DNA of 64,000 bases from assembly GCA_029945375.1 (NCBI GenBank), contig CM057057.1, positions 620,001 to 684,000 of the forward strand, in the 5' to 3' direction. Positions 42,665 to 53,643 of the stretch are shown here, piece after piece. Both the position numbers and the translations under genes were made by a program. Origin of the DNA: Agaricus subrufescens. Its lineage: Eukaryota > Basidiomycota > Agaricomycetes > Agaricales > Agaricaceae. Every line of letters begins with the position of its first letter. Within the stretch, counting starts at the first letter, position 1. The notes beneath the pieces are model-generated. The model saw nothing but the letters and a program-made list of their open reading frames with translations. It ran no database searches and had not been told where the DNA came from.

Positions 42665-44401
42665 ATGCCATTTTTTCAAGAAGCCGAGGGAGTTGTTGTG
42701 AGCGGTGGCAAGTTTGTTGATAAATCCCACAATGTCATCAATGTTGGACCTGATGCTAGTAAGCATACTCCCATTACACGCATCTCTCATTGACGAGAGC
42801 CTGTATATGCGAAGGGAAGGGGGAAGGTATCCAAATACTGCTCAGCTCCTTTGTTCAGAGCGAAGCAATTCACGACTCCGATACTCGCGGTGATCTTGGA
42901 TGTCATCCTGGCACTCGAGAGGAATATATTTGCAACCTCACCAGCTGGGGAAATGGGGAGTGGGAATCAGGGAAACGCGCATTCTTGATGACTGGTCCTG
43001 CTGGGGCGGGAAAGTCTGCCATCGCGCGGACTTGTGCATATAAACTGAAAGAGGCCGACAATCTTGGTGCATCATTCTTCTTCTTCCGACCTAGTGGATG
43101 GAACAACCCGAAGAAACTTATTCCAACCATTGTCTACCAACTGACGACCCGATACTCTGCTTACCATGACTATATTGATGCCTTCATCCTCAGCGATCGC
43201 CTTGTGCTTCAGAAGACAATGGACATCCAATTTCGGGAGCTTCTTATCAAACCACTGCAGAAGCTAAATGCTGACGGTCACTGCATAGGAAAGGACGCGG
43301 TCATCGTGATCGATGGCCTTGATGAATGTGCAAGTGCAGACGCGCAAGTTCAGATTATCGACCTCGTAGCCGCATCCATCCTCGAGCAGACTACACCATT
43401 TTTATGGGCATTTTTCAGCCGTCCCGAGCCTCCCATCATGTCTGCCTTCTCTTCCAAAATTCCCATCAACATTTCTTGGACGCTCCCACTCACGCTCTCT
43501 GGTAATGCTGATAGTGACATTGAAGCTTACCTCCGAGGTAGCTTCAACGTGATCTGTGCCAAGCATAATATCCCTACCGGTGTGGCCTGGCCAGTGGAGG
43601 AGGACATTCATCATCTCGTATCCCAATCAGCGGGACTCTTTATCTATGCAGTTACCGCTATACGATACATCGATGGGCTTGGCAAGGGGACGTCCGGACT
43701 TGAGGAGCGGTTACGCGCAGTATTGAAGCTGGAATCAAAGTCAACAGACAATCCCTTTGCAGCTTTGGACGAGCTTTACTGCTTGGTCATGATGCAGATA
43801 CCACTAGGGATACTTTCAAACACTTTGTCGTTACTTTGTCTGTATGAATTTCCTCCGATTTCTTTTGGCTCCGGGCCCGGCGCTATGGGTGCTGTAGAAA
43901 CCGACAGAGTTCAGTCTTGTTGCTTTGCCCTTGGCTTTTCTTCTGCAATGTCCCACGTCGCTATAAGTAACCTGCATTCCGTACTTCGGGCGACAATGTT
44001 TGAAGACAAGCTATCCAACTTCCGATACTACCATAGATCATTTCCTGAATTCCTTTCAGATGTGAAAAGGTCCAAACAGTATTGTATCGAGTCGCCACCC
44101 GTTCATCAGCACTGCTTAAGCATGATTGCTCATACTATAAGCGATAAGGGAGACACCACTCATGGTGCGTATCCAATTTATTCGTTTTATCAATGGCGGA
44201 CTGACCCAGATTGACGGTGCAGTTAAGGAATATCCAAATTTATACTTCACATTACAAGCCTTTTTCAAATTGGTTGAGAAATATAATGAAAAACTGGGAG
44301 AGAATATGCTGCGGCAAATTGCAGAGTATAACTGGAGCTGTCTTCATCTTCTGAACTCAGGCTATGATATCGACTTTAAGATATTTAATAGCAAGGTTTG
44401 A
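42665..44401 (+). CDS. NACHT-type NTPase, NLR-like, without C-terminal repeats
   Basis: The model uses exons 42665-42758, 42800-44164 and 44223-44401, which close to 545 residues; the first intron (41 bp) is short and less certain. The N-terminus MPFFQEAEGVVVSGGKFVDK followed by VINVG is the usual lead-in of Agaricomycete NACHT proteins. C-H-P-G-T-R-E-E comes before the P-loop GPAGAGKS (97-104). VIVIDGLDEC (199-208) is the Walker B region, and a FFSRPEPPI motif follows. Such STAND NTPases act in fungal self/non-self recognition and programmed cell death. Typical C-terminal ankyrin, WD40 or TPR arrays are absent and the chain ends in a short helical segment, so it may be a naturally short form or a truncated gene. 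Nothing else in the immediate context suggests a partner. Confidence 0.75.
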
Positions 44402-46523
44402 CTACATGTCTTAGCATGAAAAGACCGTATCATTGACATAGTAATAGATCCCGAGGAACTGGCGTTCCAAAATTGTTCGCCCGCACTGTCAAAACCTATC
44501 TTACATTCGTTCGCATATACTTGCGCTATTACTGCCTGAACGATACGAGGCAGAGGCTTACATTCTGGGGAAAGGTGATAAAAAAGGCCTGATAGTGCGA
44601 TTACGCTGGAGGCATGCTATTTCCCGGCGAGCTTGCGTCTCTTGGTTTTGTAAAAGTCGCGACTAGTCAGTGTACTCGTACCATAACATCAAAAACATCA
44701 TGATGTTAAATTTCGTTGGACAGTTGTAGATTATCGTAGCATCGGTGACCACACCGCACAGCACACATGGGAATCAGGAGGACTGGGTATGAACATTGAC
44801 GACATCATGCCCGTCCATCGCTCAAATGTACACTCAACTCTTTTCCACCAAATAGTTTTTCACAGTTCCCACCTTACCACGGCTTCCATCTGCACCGCTT
44901 AGTAACAACGAAAATCACTAAGATAATCCCCCATCATGTTGGTCATGAACCAACGAACGTACCGTCGCCATCTTGGCTGCCCAGTGCGCCATCATCATAG
45001 CTCAACGAGTTCTTGAATAAATGGTAGATATGGCTTATTGTTCCACAAAAGATGATTATTTATTGGTTCGTTCTTTGGGACATACTAATTTTACCGCATC
45101 AGACAATCAGGTAAACGAGGGAAAGGGTGACTCTTTTCTGCGGGACACGGCCTGGCGCTGAGAGTATGAGTTCATGCATAACTGCTGACTGTCTAAATTC
45201 TGTTTAACTCACATTATCATTATACTATGACAGAGAGACTGAAACCTGCTCAGAACTCTGTGTCCTCTATCCTACAGATCTTATTGTACTGGAATATACT
45301 GAATCCCGGTCGTCCACAGCATTCCCCTAATTTTCCATGTCCGATAAGTACCAACCAAAGAGAACTTTTCGTTTCGAGTGAATCGTCAAGTCATATATTG
45401 TGATTTTACGAAGGAGAAAGAGACAAATTTACACGTGTATGCTGACACACCCAGAGGACACAGGATTTTTTTGGGTTAGATGGTAACTAATGTATATGTT
45501 TTCTCTGTCTGACTGTGTTAGTGTGAGAAACAACAAGATCACGCCCCGGGTACCCTGCCGATAGAAGAAGTTGGTACCTGATTTACTGACTCAAGAAATA
45601 GCCAGAGTCATAGATTCCGCTAAGGTAGTGTTGCCGGAAAGTAAGAATATCTGTCGCAAGCGGGTGGCTGGGCTGCTTCTCGGGGAGTGGAACTTTTACA
45701 AGCTTGACGAAAAAGTACACCAAACTATAACAAAGTCTTTCATAGCGGGGTTGAAGTGAGGACAACCAACAAGAAAATTCTGATATCAGGCTCTGATTAC
45801 CCTTCATATGACTATCCCGTCCTCGAGTATATTCTGTATCACATTGATATTAGGCTGTACGTCGCCCAGCAACACACTATTCATGGCCTTCACTTCGTTG
45901 TCATCCCAAAGTGCAGTAGCCGCATTCAAATAAATTCCGCAGGGTCAACATATAGTTAGGAACAAACCAGCTTAATGGTGGCTCAGACCAGACTTGATGA
46001 TGAAGCATGTAAAATCGCCAGCTCTTGACGTAGTTTCCCTCGATGTCTGGATGTGAAATTCAAATGTGCCTATACCTATCAGCTGCATCATCGCCAACAC
46101 TGGCAGTAATATATATCATGATGGTGAGTCAGGTCTCATTCTTAGTTTCCAAACCATTCATCTTATTTTCGTTCCTCCCAGCGTTCTAATCCCTTTGGGA
46201 CTATTACAGATTTTGATCTGCTGAGCTTTTTCTTAAACCTCTTCTCAACTAGCGGAGCTTCTGGCGCTGAGAGAGCAGTAGGCAAAAGCGTAGATAACAA
46301 TCGTAATCATGAAGACATACAAGGAGAAGTTTCATGTATCATACCTGTCAATGCTGGGACACTTGTTATACGAAGAAGAACAGATGCATGAAAAAGTATA
46401 GTGGCTAAAGTGAACAGAACGTGATTCAATTAGGGCGATCCTTAGATTCTTTAACGTATTCAATCAACTACTCCCGATGATCAAAATGAATGTAAGTCCA
46501 AATGGCAGGTGATACCATCGTGT
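44402..46523. other. Intergenic region, no supportable gene
   Basis: Only short open frames occur. The best (45571-45759, forward, 62 codons) shows no motif. AT content is higher than in the genes. I see no RNA gene, repeat array or transposon end. Confidence 0.5.
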
Positions 46524-47900
46524 TCATGACCTTCGCCCAGCATCATTTTGAGCTACAATCTCACGTAGGGTAGGATATGCAGGTGGTGGCTGATCGCCTG
46601 CAACAAGCTCGTGTATATGTCGAGTTTCCGGTGGATTAAGGATATGGACCCGATTTCCGATAGACGATGAGCCGACTGTGAGGTCAATCGTATTGCTACG
46701 AATTGTGCCACGTGAGGGCGGAGATCCTAGTTGACGCATGTGAGCCGGTACTTGCTCCTTTCGCGTGACTGCAATGAAAGGTGGTTCTCTAGGGAAGGGC
46801 GCAGTTGTCGTCTTCCGACGGGCAATGTAATACCACAAAGTGATACCAGCCGCGGCTAAAACGACGGCCCCAACAACGATTCCGGCAATAGCTCCTGTCG
46901 GGAAGTGGGAAGGCTTGGAAGGCTGGCCGGTAGCGGCTGGAGACATCGTTGGTGCATCATGTCCGGAAGTAAATGAAGGGGTGTATGTAATATAGTCCAA
47001 AGAGTATCGCTGATTCATACAGGAGGTGATATTCACCACAAGGTTATGTGGTCCATTCGAAAGGTCATTTGTTGAAAATAGGGGATAGTTTGTCTGTACG
47101 CCAAAGATACGGTTTTGAGACGTAGTGTCGGCTTGGTATTGTTGTTCTGCTAGGTGATTGCCATCAACTGAATATGCCACAGTGACATGGCCATTCGATC
47201 CCCAGTCGAAAACACCCCAGAGATTGATAGAAGTTCCTAGATGAGATATTAAAATTTGTAATATGGTAACTCCAAAGCAGAAAAACGAACCAGCGAAAGC
47301 AAGTGAAAGTGAGTCTCCAGGGTTGCAAGAGGAACGTGTGCTGTAGTCGCCTATGAAGGTGAAAGGTTGGAGGGTTTGAAAGTGGCTAAAATCCTTATGC
47401 CAGCTCCCAGTATATTCGATCGAAGGGTCAGAATCACTGATAAGGATTGAGGTAGTTGGAGGGAACACAGTAAACGGATCAACTTCCACAACAATAAAGT
47501 CAACCGTAACTGCCGGGATATCATGGATAATGACGGTATGTGGGCCCGGCGGAAGATCTGGTGTCTGGTACCATACACCATACGATGGAGGGTTTGATGA
47601 TGGCAATGACTGGGCAGGTTCAGGCAAGTTGTCGATGATGGGAGTGAATACCGAGTTATTCAGGGCAGCGCCATGGAAGATTGCCGCGGTGCCTGCGTGA
47701 GTTGAATTACTGAGTAGTAGTGCAAAGGGGGCGTTGCGCTCACCATTGAAGTTAAACTGGAACGTAGCTCCGGGGAACTGATGTACAACTTTGGAACGGC
47801 CACTTGTCCATACCGCCGACGAATTATCTACCCAAGCCGTCGGGGGGGTATATTGAATATTGAGATCTTCGTCGTCCAAGTAGAGCTTGAGGCTGGTCAT
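46524..47900 (-). CDS. Single-pass membrane protein with beta-rich ectodomain
   Basis: Two exons (47900-47291, 47236-46524) give 440 residues; the intron is 54 bp. Residues 1 to about 315 contain two beta-sandwich-like units. Each has an aromatic or polar surface pattern (FPGATFQFNFNGERNAPFALL, and in the second GTSINLWGVFDWGSNGHVTV) and ends with SLDYITYTP. This form (two lectin-like modules, a Ser/Pro stalk, one transmembrane helix) is common in mushroom genomes and lacks a known function. The helix is AIAGIVVGAVVLAAAGITLW, followed by a basic stop (ARRK) and a ~90-residue Pro-rich cytoplasmic tail. There is no cleavable signal peptide at the first ATG; an upstream exon could supply one. 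Confidence 0.75.
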   Translation of the reverse strand: MTSLKLYLDDEDLNIQYTPPTAWVDNSSAVWTSGRSKVVHQFPGATFQFNFNGERNAPFALLLSNSTHAGTAAIFHGAALNNSVFTPIIDNLPEPAQSLPSSNPPSYGVWYQTPDLPPGPHTVIIHDIPAVTVDFIVVEVDPFTVFPPTTSILISDSDPSIEYTGSWHKDFSHFQTLQPFTFIGDYSTRSSCNPGDSLSLAFAGSFFCFGVTILQILISHLGTSINLWGVFDWGSNGHVTVAYSVDGNHLAEQQYQADTTSQNRIFGVQTNYPLFSTNDLSNGPHNLVVNITSCMNQRYSLDYITYTPSFTSGHDAPTMSPAATGQPSKPSHFPTGAIAGIVVGAVVLAAAGITLWYYIARRKTTTAPFPREPPFIAVTRKEQVPAHMRQLGSPPSRGTIRSNTIDLTVGSSSIGNRVHILNPPETRHIHELVAGDQPPPAYPTLREIVAQNDAGRRS

Positions 47901-49459
47901 GCGTGAGGGGATCACAATCGACCCGGCTCTCTCGAAATTTAAAAGGTGTTCAGGTCAATCCTAAATCTGGATCGGTCGAGTGATGAGATTGAGATACGGT
48001 TCTATGCTCGACGCCCAAAAAACAACGATTTAAGGGTTCGCGTGGAACTATGGGAAATCAGGGTATTGTAGAACAGTTCTCAATGTACAGCCTTGCCAGC
48101 ATGTTCTACATTCGGCTGTTTCGTGTCCGTCAAGCCAATCTAGTGGACTGGCGTGAGTATAATTACACAAAACGGTGAAAATCTTGTGTGAATTTGGATA
48201 CCAGTTTAGGAGAGCCATTTAACCAAATGATAAGACAGCATCTTTGCGAGGAGCTTAGATGTCCTCTAAATCAACTTCCTCGCAGTTCTCCGAGAGAAAA
48301 AGAAATGTTTTGTGCAATTTTAGAACTTCCAGGCGCATAACGATCCAAACTTAGCATGGTATCATGATGCAAAACGTCTACAAAACATTAGCGCCAGTGA
48401 CGTTGCGTTGGTTCGTGAAAGAAGTTTGAGAAGGAAAGCGGGGCAGTCTTCCGTCCGGGCCTAGTGGGTCATGATCATTTTTGTCTGAGTAGCGGGTGCA
48501 CAGGGCAACCAGAAGTGAACACCTGAGAAATAGGAGCGCTCAAGCACAGAAACCATCAAGCACTGACATTGAGTTAAGAACGCAGCCGGTCAACCCCTGC
48601 TTGTGGTGGTTGTCCACAAAGTTATTGGCGGGTGGGAAGAGACACTCTTCTGGGACCGAGTAAGTGGCTACCGACAGTAGTGGCAGGACGAGAACGGAAT
48701 CACAGATGTTTTCACACTCGGGATTTCCCCAAGATTGTTGACACTTCACTGCCCCACAACGTGTGAGCAATGTCTTTCACGACGTCTAGAACAGTTATTC
48801 CGAACTCTGTCATTGCACTATACACAATTATATATTCGAAATAAATTGTCCACCATGTATCACGTTGGGTAATGCGGCGCTACCTGAAAGTAAACCGCAC
48901 CCGGGTCTCAACTGACCTAGTATACCTTTTCCAGTTTCGTGGACAAATTTCCCATCAAGCCTCGAAAAATATTCCTGTCCAGAGGAGTAATTAAGATGAA
49001 TTACCATTCTCGGTGATCATGAGGCTCATGAATTATAGTAGATAATAAAATAAGCTACATAAAATAAACAATAAATTAGTCGGAAAGTACGTGAAACACC
49101 ATTCAGAGTATTGACTCCCTCCCAGAGTTATCGAATGGATATAATTGTAACTGGAACCTATGCTTATTCAGGCAAAATGAACCCACCGCTTGCTGAAGTC
49201 TCCGACGCTCACGAGATACTTGACATATTCAGGTGGCAAGGACGTTTTTCAATATCTTGGAGTAGAACTGGGTCCCATGATGAGTTCGTGCGACCCTAGT
49301 CGGAGACGGAACTTCCCAACACTAGAGTTAAACTGAACTCAGTTACATCGCCGGTAGGTCACTGGAGCAGCTACCAATAATTAATTAGTGTAATACTAAG
49401 CTACATTACGGGTATGACAATTGAAGTTGAAACATATGAAGCTCCGCGTTAGGCGTTTC
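47901..49459. other. Intergenic region, no supportable gene
   Basis: No convincing open frame. A 76-codon reverse frame at 48540-48770 and a 62-codon forward frame at 49111-49299 show no motif or splice support. Confidence 0.5.
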
Positions 49460-51160
49460 CTATGTATTTTGTTTTCGTTTCTTCTGACTTCTCGAGCGCG
49501 GTAGAGGCTGGGCCGCCCGTGCGTCACATAAGAGCGAGTCGTTATTTCCTGTCCCTTCTCGGGATCTCTTTCTCATTTGACTTAATTCCAGATCGATGGC
49601 TCTCCGGCCGGCCGTGAACCTTGTATAGCCTTCGTTTATATAGTGGTCGGGAGGAGTGGCATGACCTGGAACAGACTTCATCAAATCGGGATCGTTATTA
49701 TTCCTGGACGACAGAATGAGAATTGGAGCGATGAATGTCGAATTATGAACTTGCCACGCGTTTATCCGTCGGACATTTCCGACAAGCGGAACAGCAGATG
49801 TAAGATGATCAGGACCTGGCATTTGAGACATCCGGGAATCAGAGACATCTAGGTATCGCCATAATTGCGATTCGGGTTTGCCCGCGTCATCTCCAAAAAA
49901 AGGGTAGGTGTCCTGTGGTGTAGGTACCCCAGATGAGGATAAGGGCGTTCCGGCATTCTCTAGCATTACAGTGAGACTGTTCGGAAGTAAGGCAGAAGAT
50001 GGAGAGGGGGCCGTAAGTGGGTTCTGGAACCCAAAGTGTGAGGAAGACGATGCCGGCTGCCGTTGATGGTATGTGCCTCCGATTGCGATGGCCCCAGTTG
50101 ATCCTCGGGTTGGCATTGGAACCACTAGACTGGTTGGGTTGCTGTTTTCAGGGAGAGACGATGGAGTTGGAGCCCATGCTGACTCGTGGGACCCCGGGGG
50201 AAGCGGTGTATGGGTTCTTTGGAATAAACTCAAGGCCGGGGCCGACACTGGTACATGTGAAGATTGCGCAGAGCTGGTGCTGGCAATTGGTTGCGACAAA
50301 GATTGATCTAGCTCAGCTTCACCCGGGTTTTGAATACAGGTTGTGTTACCCTGCCCCAGATATTGCGGAGTTGTCCTGGCATGTTGACCACCACCTTGCT
50401 CTACAGTACACCTTGTAGCAGTTGAAGAATTTGCGGGATAGGGTTTGTCCTGACTTCCGTACAGGTCATCGTTATGGTTGGCTCCCAGGGTACGGGTGCA
50501 ATAATCCGTTTGGTGGAGATACCTATCGGCAGCGGTTGTATTTGGTAGATGAGGATAGTCATTATTCAAAACCATGGCTATCGGATGTATGGGTTGGGTC
50601 GGCGGCAGATCGTCAGGGGATGATTTTCCAAGGCTAGGATATGGATTCTGACTGGCACCCTTAGTAGAGGGTTTGCTATTGCTAGTAGGTGGCCGCTCCG
50701 ACCCTCTTTTCAGTAGAGGCTTTTTCCCCTGTTTTGCAGCAGAGGATTTTTCTGGAAAGTTCCTATCGATATATTCGCTGACCACTTCCTGGGGTATAGG
50801 ATTGAAAGCCCTCTGAGCCTGAGCCATCGGCACAAATTCTTCCTTCTGCGGTTTGCTTCCGTCACGGAGATGATAACAGAGAAGATTATGAAAATAGCCA
50901 GAGTAATAGAAAATCTGAACATCATCCACCTTTTGGTCTGACCAGTTATATCTGAGTCTGTTAGCTGGGTCTTGGGCAGCAAGTTGACCCAAACGTTGAA
51001 TGAATTGTCGTACTTGTGGTGCCCATGACTGAGCTATGAACTCTACTTCGTCCCGTGTGAAAGTATCGCCAGTAGATGAGTCGTCCATTATCGGAGAGTT
51101 TTGTGTGTTGGTGCCCTCTGTGTCGTTCAAAAAGGTGGTGCTTAGATTTGGGGTAAGCAT
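49460..51160 (-). CDS. Disordered Ser/Pro-rich protein with C-terminal nuclear-localisation-type motif
   Basis: An uninterrupted reading frame of 566 codons starts at an ATG and is much longer than chance. Residues about 30-125 are predicted helical (FTRDEVEFIAQSWAPQVRQF and YYSGYFHNLLCYHLRDG). The remainder is rich in Ser, Pro, Asn and Gln and probably unstructured. It ends in PRSRSQKKRKQ, a classical basic nuclear signal. I do not recognise a family; the form fits a transcription-associated or chromatin-associated protein, which is inference. No intron is needed. Confidence 0.65.
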   Translation of the reverse strand: MLTPNLSTTFLNDTEGTNTQNSPIMDDSSTGDTFTRDEVEFIAQSWAPQVRQFIQRLGQLAAQDPANRLRYNWSDQKVDDVQIFYYSGYFHNLLCYHLRDGSKPQKEEFVPMAQAQRAFNPIPQEVVSEYIDRNFPEKSSAAKQGKKPLLKRGSERPPTSNSKPSTKGASQNPYPSLGKSSPDDLPPTQPIHPIAMVLNNDYPHLPNTTAADRYLHQTDYCTRTLGANHNDDLYGSQDKPYPANSSTATRCTVEQGGGQHARTTPQYLGQGNTTCIQNPGEAELDQSLSQPIASTSSAQSSHVPVSAPALSLFQRTHTPLPPGSHESAWAPTPSSLPENSNPTSLVVPMPTRGSTGAIAIGGTYHQRQPASSSSHFGFQNPLTAPSPSSALLPNSLTVMLENAGTPLSSSGVPTPQDTYPFFGDDAGKPESQLWRYLDVSDSRMSQMPGPDHLTSAVPLVGNVRRINAWQVHNSTFIAPILILSSRNNNDPDLMKSVPGHATPPDHYINEGYTRFTAGRRAIDLELSQMRKRSREGTGNNDSLLCDARAAQPLPRSRSQKKRKQNT

Positions 51161-51757
51161 CTAACTCTACTTATTATGTCTTCAAGAGAGACAACAAAGG
51201 AAGACTCCCGTTCGTGTCCACGCCTTGTTGGCAAGTCGTCTATTTTTGGCCGTTGTACTTTATACAATACTCGAACAAGTCTTAGTTGCATAGTTACTAC
51301 GATTATGATCATCAGATAGGGAACAAATGTTGCTCGAGAGTCTACTGCAGCGGAACTTAAGACAACGACTGCTAAATCTTAACAGCTCCTACACAAGTAA
51401 AGGACAGGAAGGTCATAAGGAAGCAGTTGCGTCAAGTGAAACATGACAATCCGCCCTTCTAACATCTAGTGATCGACACTGAAATTGTTGCACAAGCTCC
51501 TCGCTTCACACGATGTGATTTGTACATATTACCCTGGATGTCTAATAAATTTTGCTTGATCAAAAGCGGGTTCAAAGATGGCCTTCGCCCGAAATGAGCT
51601 ACTGCGAGGACAGGGTTCTAAGTTTCTCGACAATTTAGTTCACGGATGTGATAATGAATTTCATGTATTGATAAGGGCAGTTTGCCTGTAGTAAATTTTT
51701 TCGAGGACCTACGATCGACGATATTAACACCAGCACATGGCGGCATGGAACATACGT

Positions 51758-52784
51758 CTAGAGAAAAGTGGTATCATGACCCAGTGGTATACGGCGACTG
51801 AAAGTCGTGATCTCAGATTTTCTCGGTACTACTTTGTTGCTTTTGTCGCCTTGCATTTTCAACACTAAGATAAGTATCTTTCAAAGATCATGAAATCAAC
51901 TGCTTCCAAATTATATAGTTGGGGACTTACTCCAGAAGAGGCTTACGCCACACATGGTCACAAGGCGAAGATGAGGGGGTACAATCGCAAAATTAACTGC
52001 TTGAGTTGGAAGATAAACGGCCCTAGAATGTCAATAAACACACAGCCAACCTCTGTTGAAAGAAGCTCACCAATTCCGTAGAAGGGTAGGTACGTATGCC
52101 TGATAAAATGAGCTAAGACAAGACATGAGAAGGTGGAAGAGGCTCACGGCTTGAATTCTCGGGATAGCCTCGTCAAGCTTGCCCTCGAGCAGGCTCATCG
52201 ATCCATAGAAATATGCGACGGCGACTGTGAGAGAGTGAGAAAGGAAGAGAAGGACTGACGAAAGAGACGCTCACTCGGTGTAAGGAATGCTTGATCAAGC
52301 CATACCTACTTCGGATAATTAGTATATCCCTGACTGAAGAATTGACAGATATACTCGGTAAATTGTTCCGCGAACAGGACTTGCAAAGTTGATCCTGTTC
52401 AGGAGGCTGTACCACAATGTCATGGGAGGGCCAAAGAAGAAAGCTACAACGATTGAGAAGGATGTGGTAGACGACGACGAGCAGAGAACACGGCTCACCT
52501 CCGTAGACAGTCATTCGCGTCGAACGTACGACCTATAAGAATCCAAAGTTGTCATTTGAGGAACGGCAAGTTGAGAAGAAAGCACACATCATGATTACTG
52601 CCTTTCTTCTCCACAAACTGCTGTGCGATTACATCGCCGGCGCCAAAAAGGACAGCGGCGGTGGCACATTGAGTAATGAGGGGCCTCCTAATCAGAGCAG
52701 AGCTGTGGGGGAGCAGTGTTGGTGAGCTCTGAGCCTCAGCAGGTTTCCATACACGCACTTGTATGCTCTGAGAAAACTGGTCAT
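51758..52784 (-). CDS. Mpv17/PMP22-family membrane protein
   Basis: Nine small exons (52784-52759, 52702-52588, 52532-52499, 52443-52355, 52305-52275, 52224-52148, 52099-52071, 52022-51931, 51864-51758) join in frame to 199 residues, the usual family length. Family signatures are in order: RRPLITQCATAAVLFGAGD near the N-terminus, RMTVYGGAFFFGPPMTLWY, FASPVRGTIYR, VWLDQAFLTP, and LPTQAVNFAIVPPHLRLVT. The family has four membrane helices and lives in mitochondrial inner or peroxisomal membranes, proposed to form small channels (yeast Sym1). The C-terminal 35 residues after LFW are unusual and the last exon is less certain. A 243-bp MITE lies about 120 bp upstream of the start and may affect expression. 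Confidence 0.88.
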
Positions 52785-52904
52785 AAGTACAAGTCTAATT
52801 CGGGTAACTCGTGCAGAAGCGGATTGGCCGGAAGTTTCCGGTATTTCCCGGCACAGGAAAAAAGATTAGACGACACTATCTATCAAGACATCAACAAAAA
52901 GTCA

Positions 52905-53147
52905 CACGGCGGGCAAAGTACTGTCAAGTCTAGATCTGTGTTGTGACTGTTGTCAAATGGGTTGTCAAGTGACCAGCCCACCATTGACCTTTCTCGCGAA
53001 TTATTGATCGCCCCAGGATCGCCCACTCCGGAGCTTTTAATAGCACATAATTATATAGATTTACAGGGGTTTGAGAATTTTCGCGAGAAAGGTCAAGTGA
53101 GGGACTGGCCATTTGACAACCCACTTGACAGCACTTTGCCCGCCGTG
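52905..53147. mobile_element. MITE with terminal inverted repeats and 3-bp target duplication
   Basis: The ends are CACGGCGGGC and GCCCGCCGTG. The inverted similarity extends inward about 75-95 bp, with CAAAGTxCTGTCAAG, GTGGGTTGTCAA, GGCCAGTCC and GACCTTTCTCGCGAA shared on both sides. TCA flanks both ends (52902-52904 and 53148-53150). It has no coding capacity. It sits in the 5' region between the Mpv17 gene and the aldehyde dehydrogenase gene. Confidence 0.88.
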
Positions 53148-53643
53148 TCAGCAGAGCGCGACAGCACTATTCATTAGCTCAAAAAACAGACGCTCCGAAC
53201 TTGATCCACACCAAAAAGGCGGATTCTAACTGTCTTCGCCAGTACGCTAGGCTGATCTTGAGACAGGTGTGGGATCCATGCGGTAAAGTTTGGTTCGATA
53301 AACGCGGATGAAGGTTTCCGTGTGAAAGAACTAGTACTGCTCCAGCTCCGGATAGTCATAGCGTGTACCTGCGGACTGCATGGATGGCCTGTATACCCCA
53401 CAAGGAGAAGGATGTTTTTGGCTTAATTCGGTCGCCGCAATGGAAACGCTGGCTGATGTCTTTCTATCCTGAATAGGAAGCCAAGACCTGAACCTACCAG
53501 CTTGCAGACTTTACTGACATCGCCTTATAGTAATTCCCACCCGAAATCCATATTTGTCCATACGGAGAGCCCTGTTATAAAAGGCGTGTGAGAGGCCACA
53601 CATTACTCGCCTATCGATTAACCCCCTACGTACCACTTCTGCA

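Noticed and set aside
45571..45759. A 62-codon forward frame
   Set aside because: Too short and without motif or neighbouring exons.
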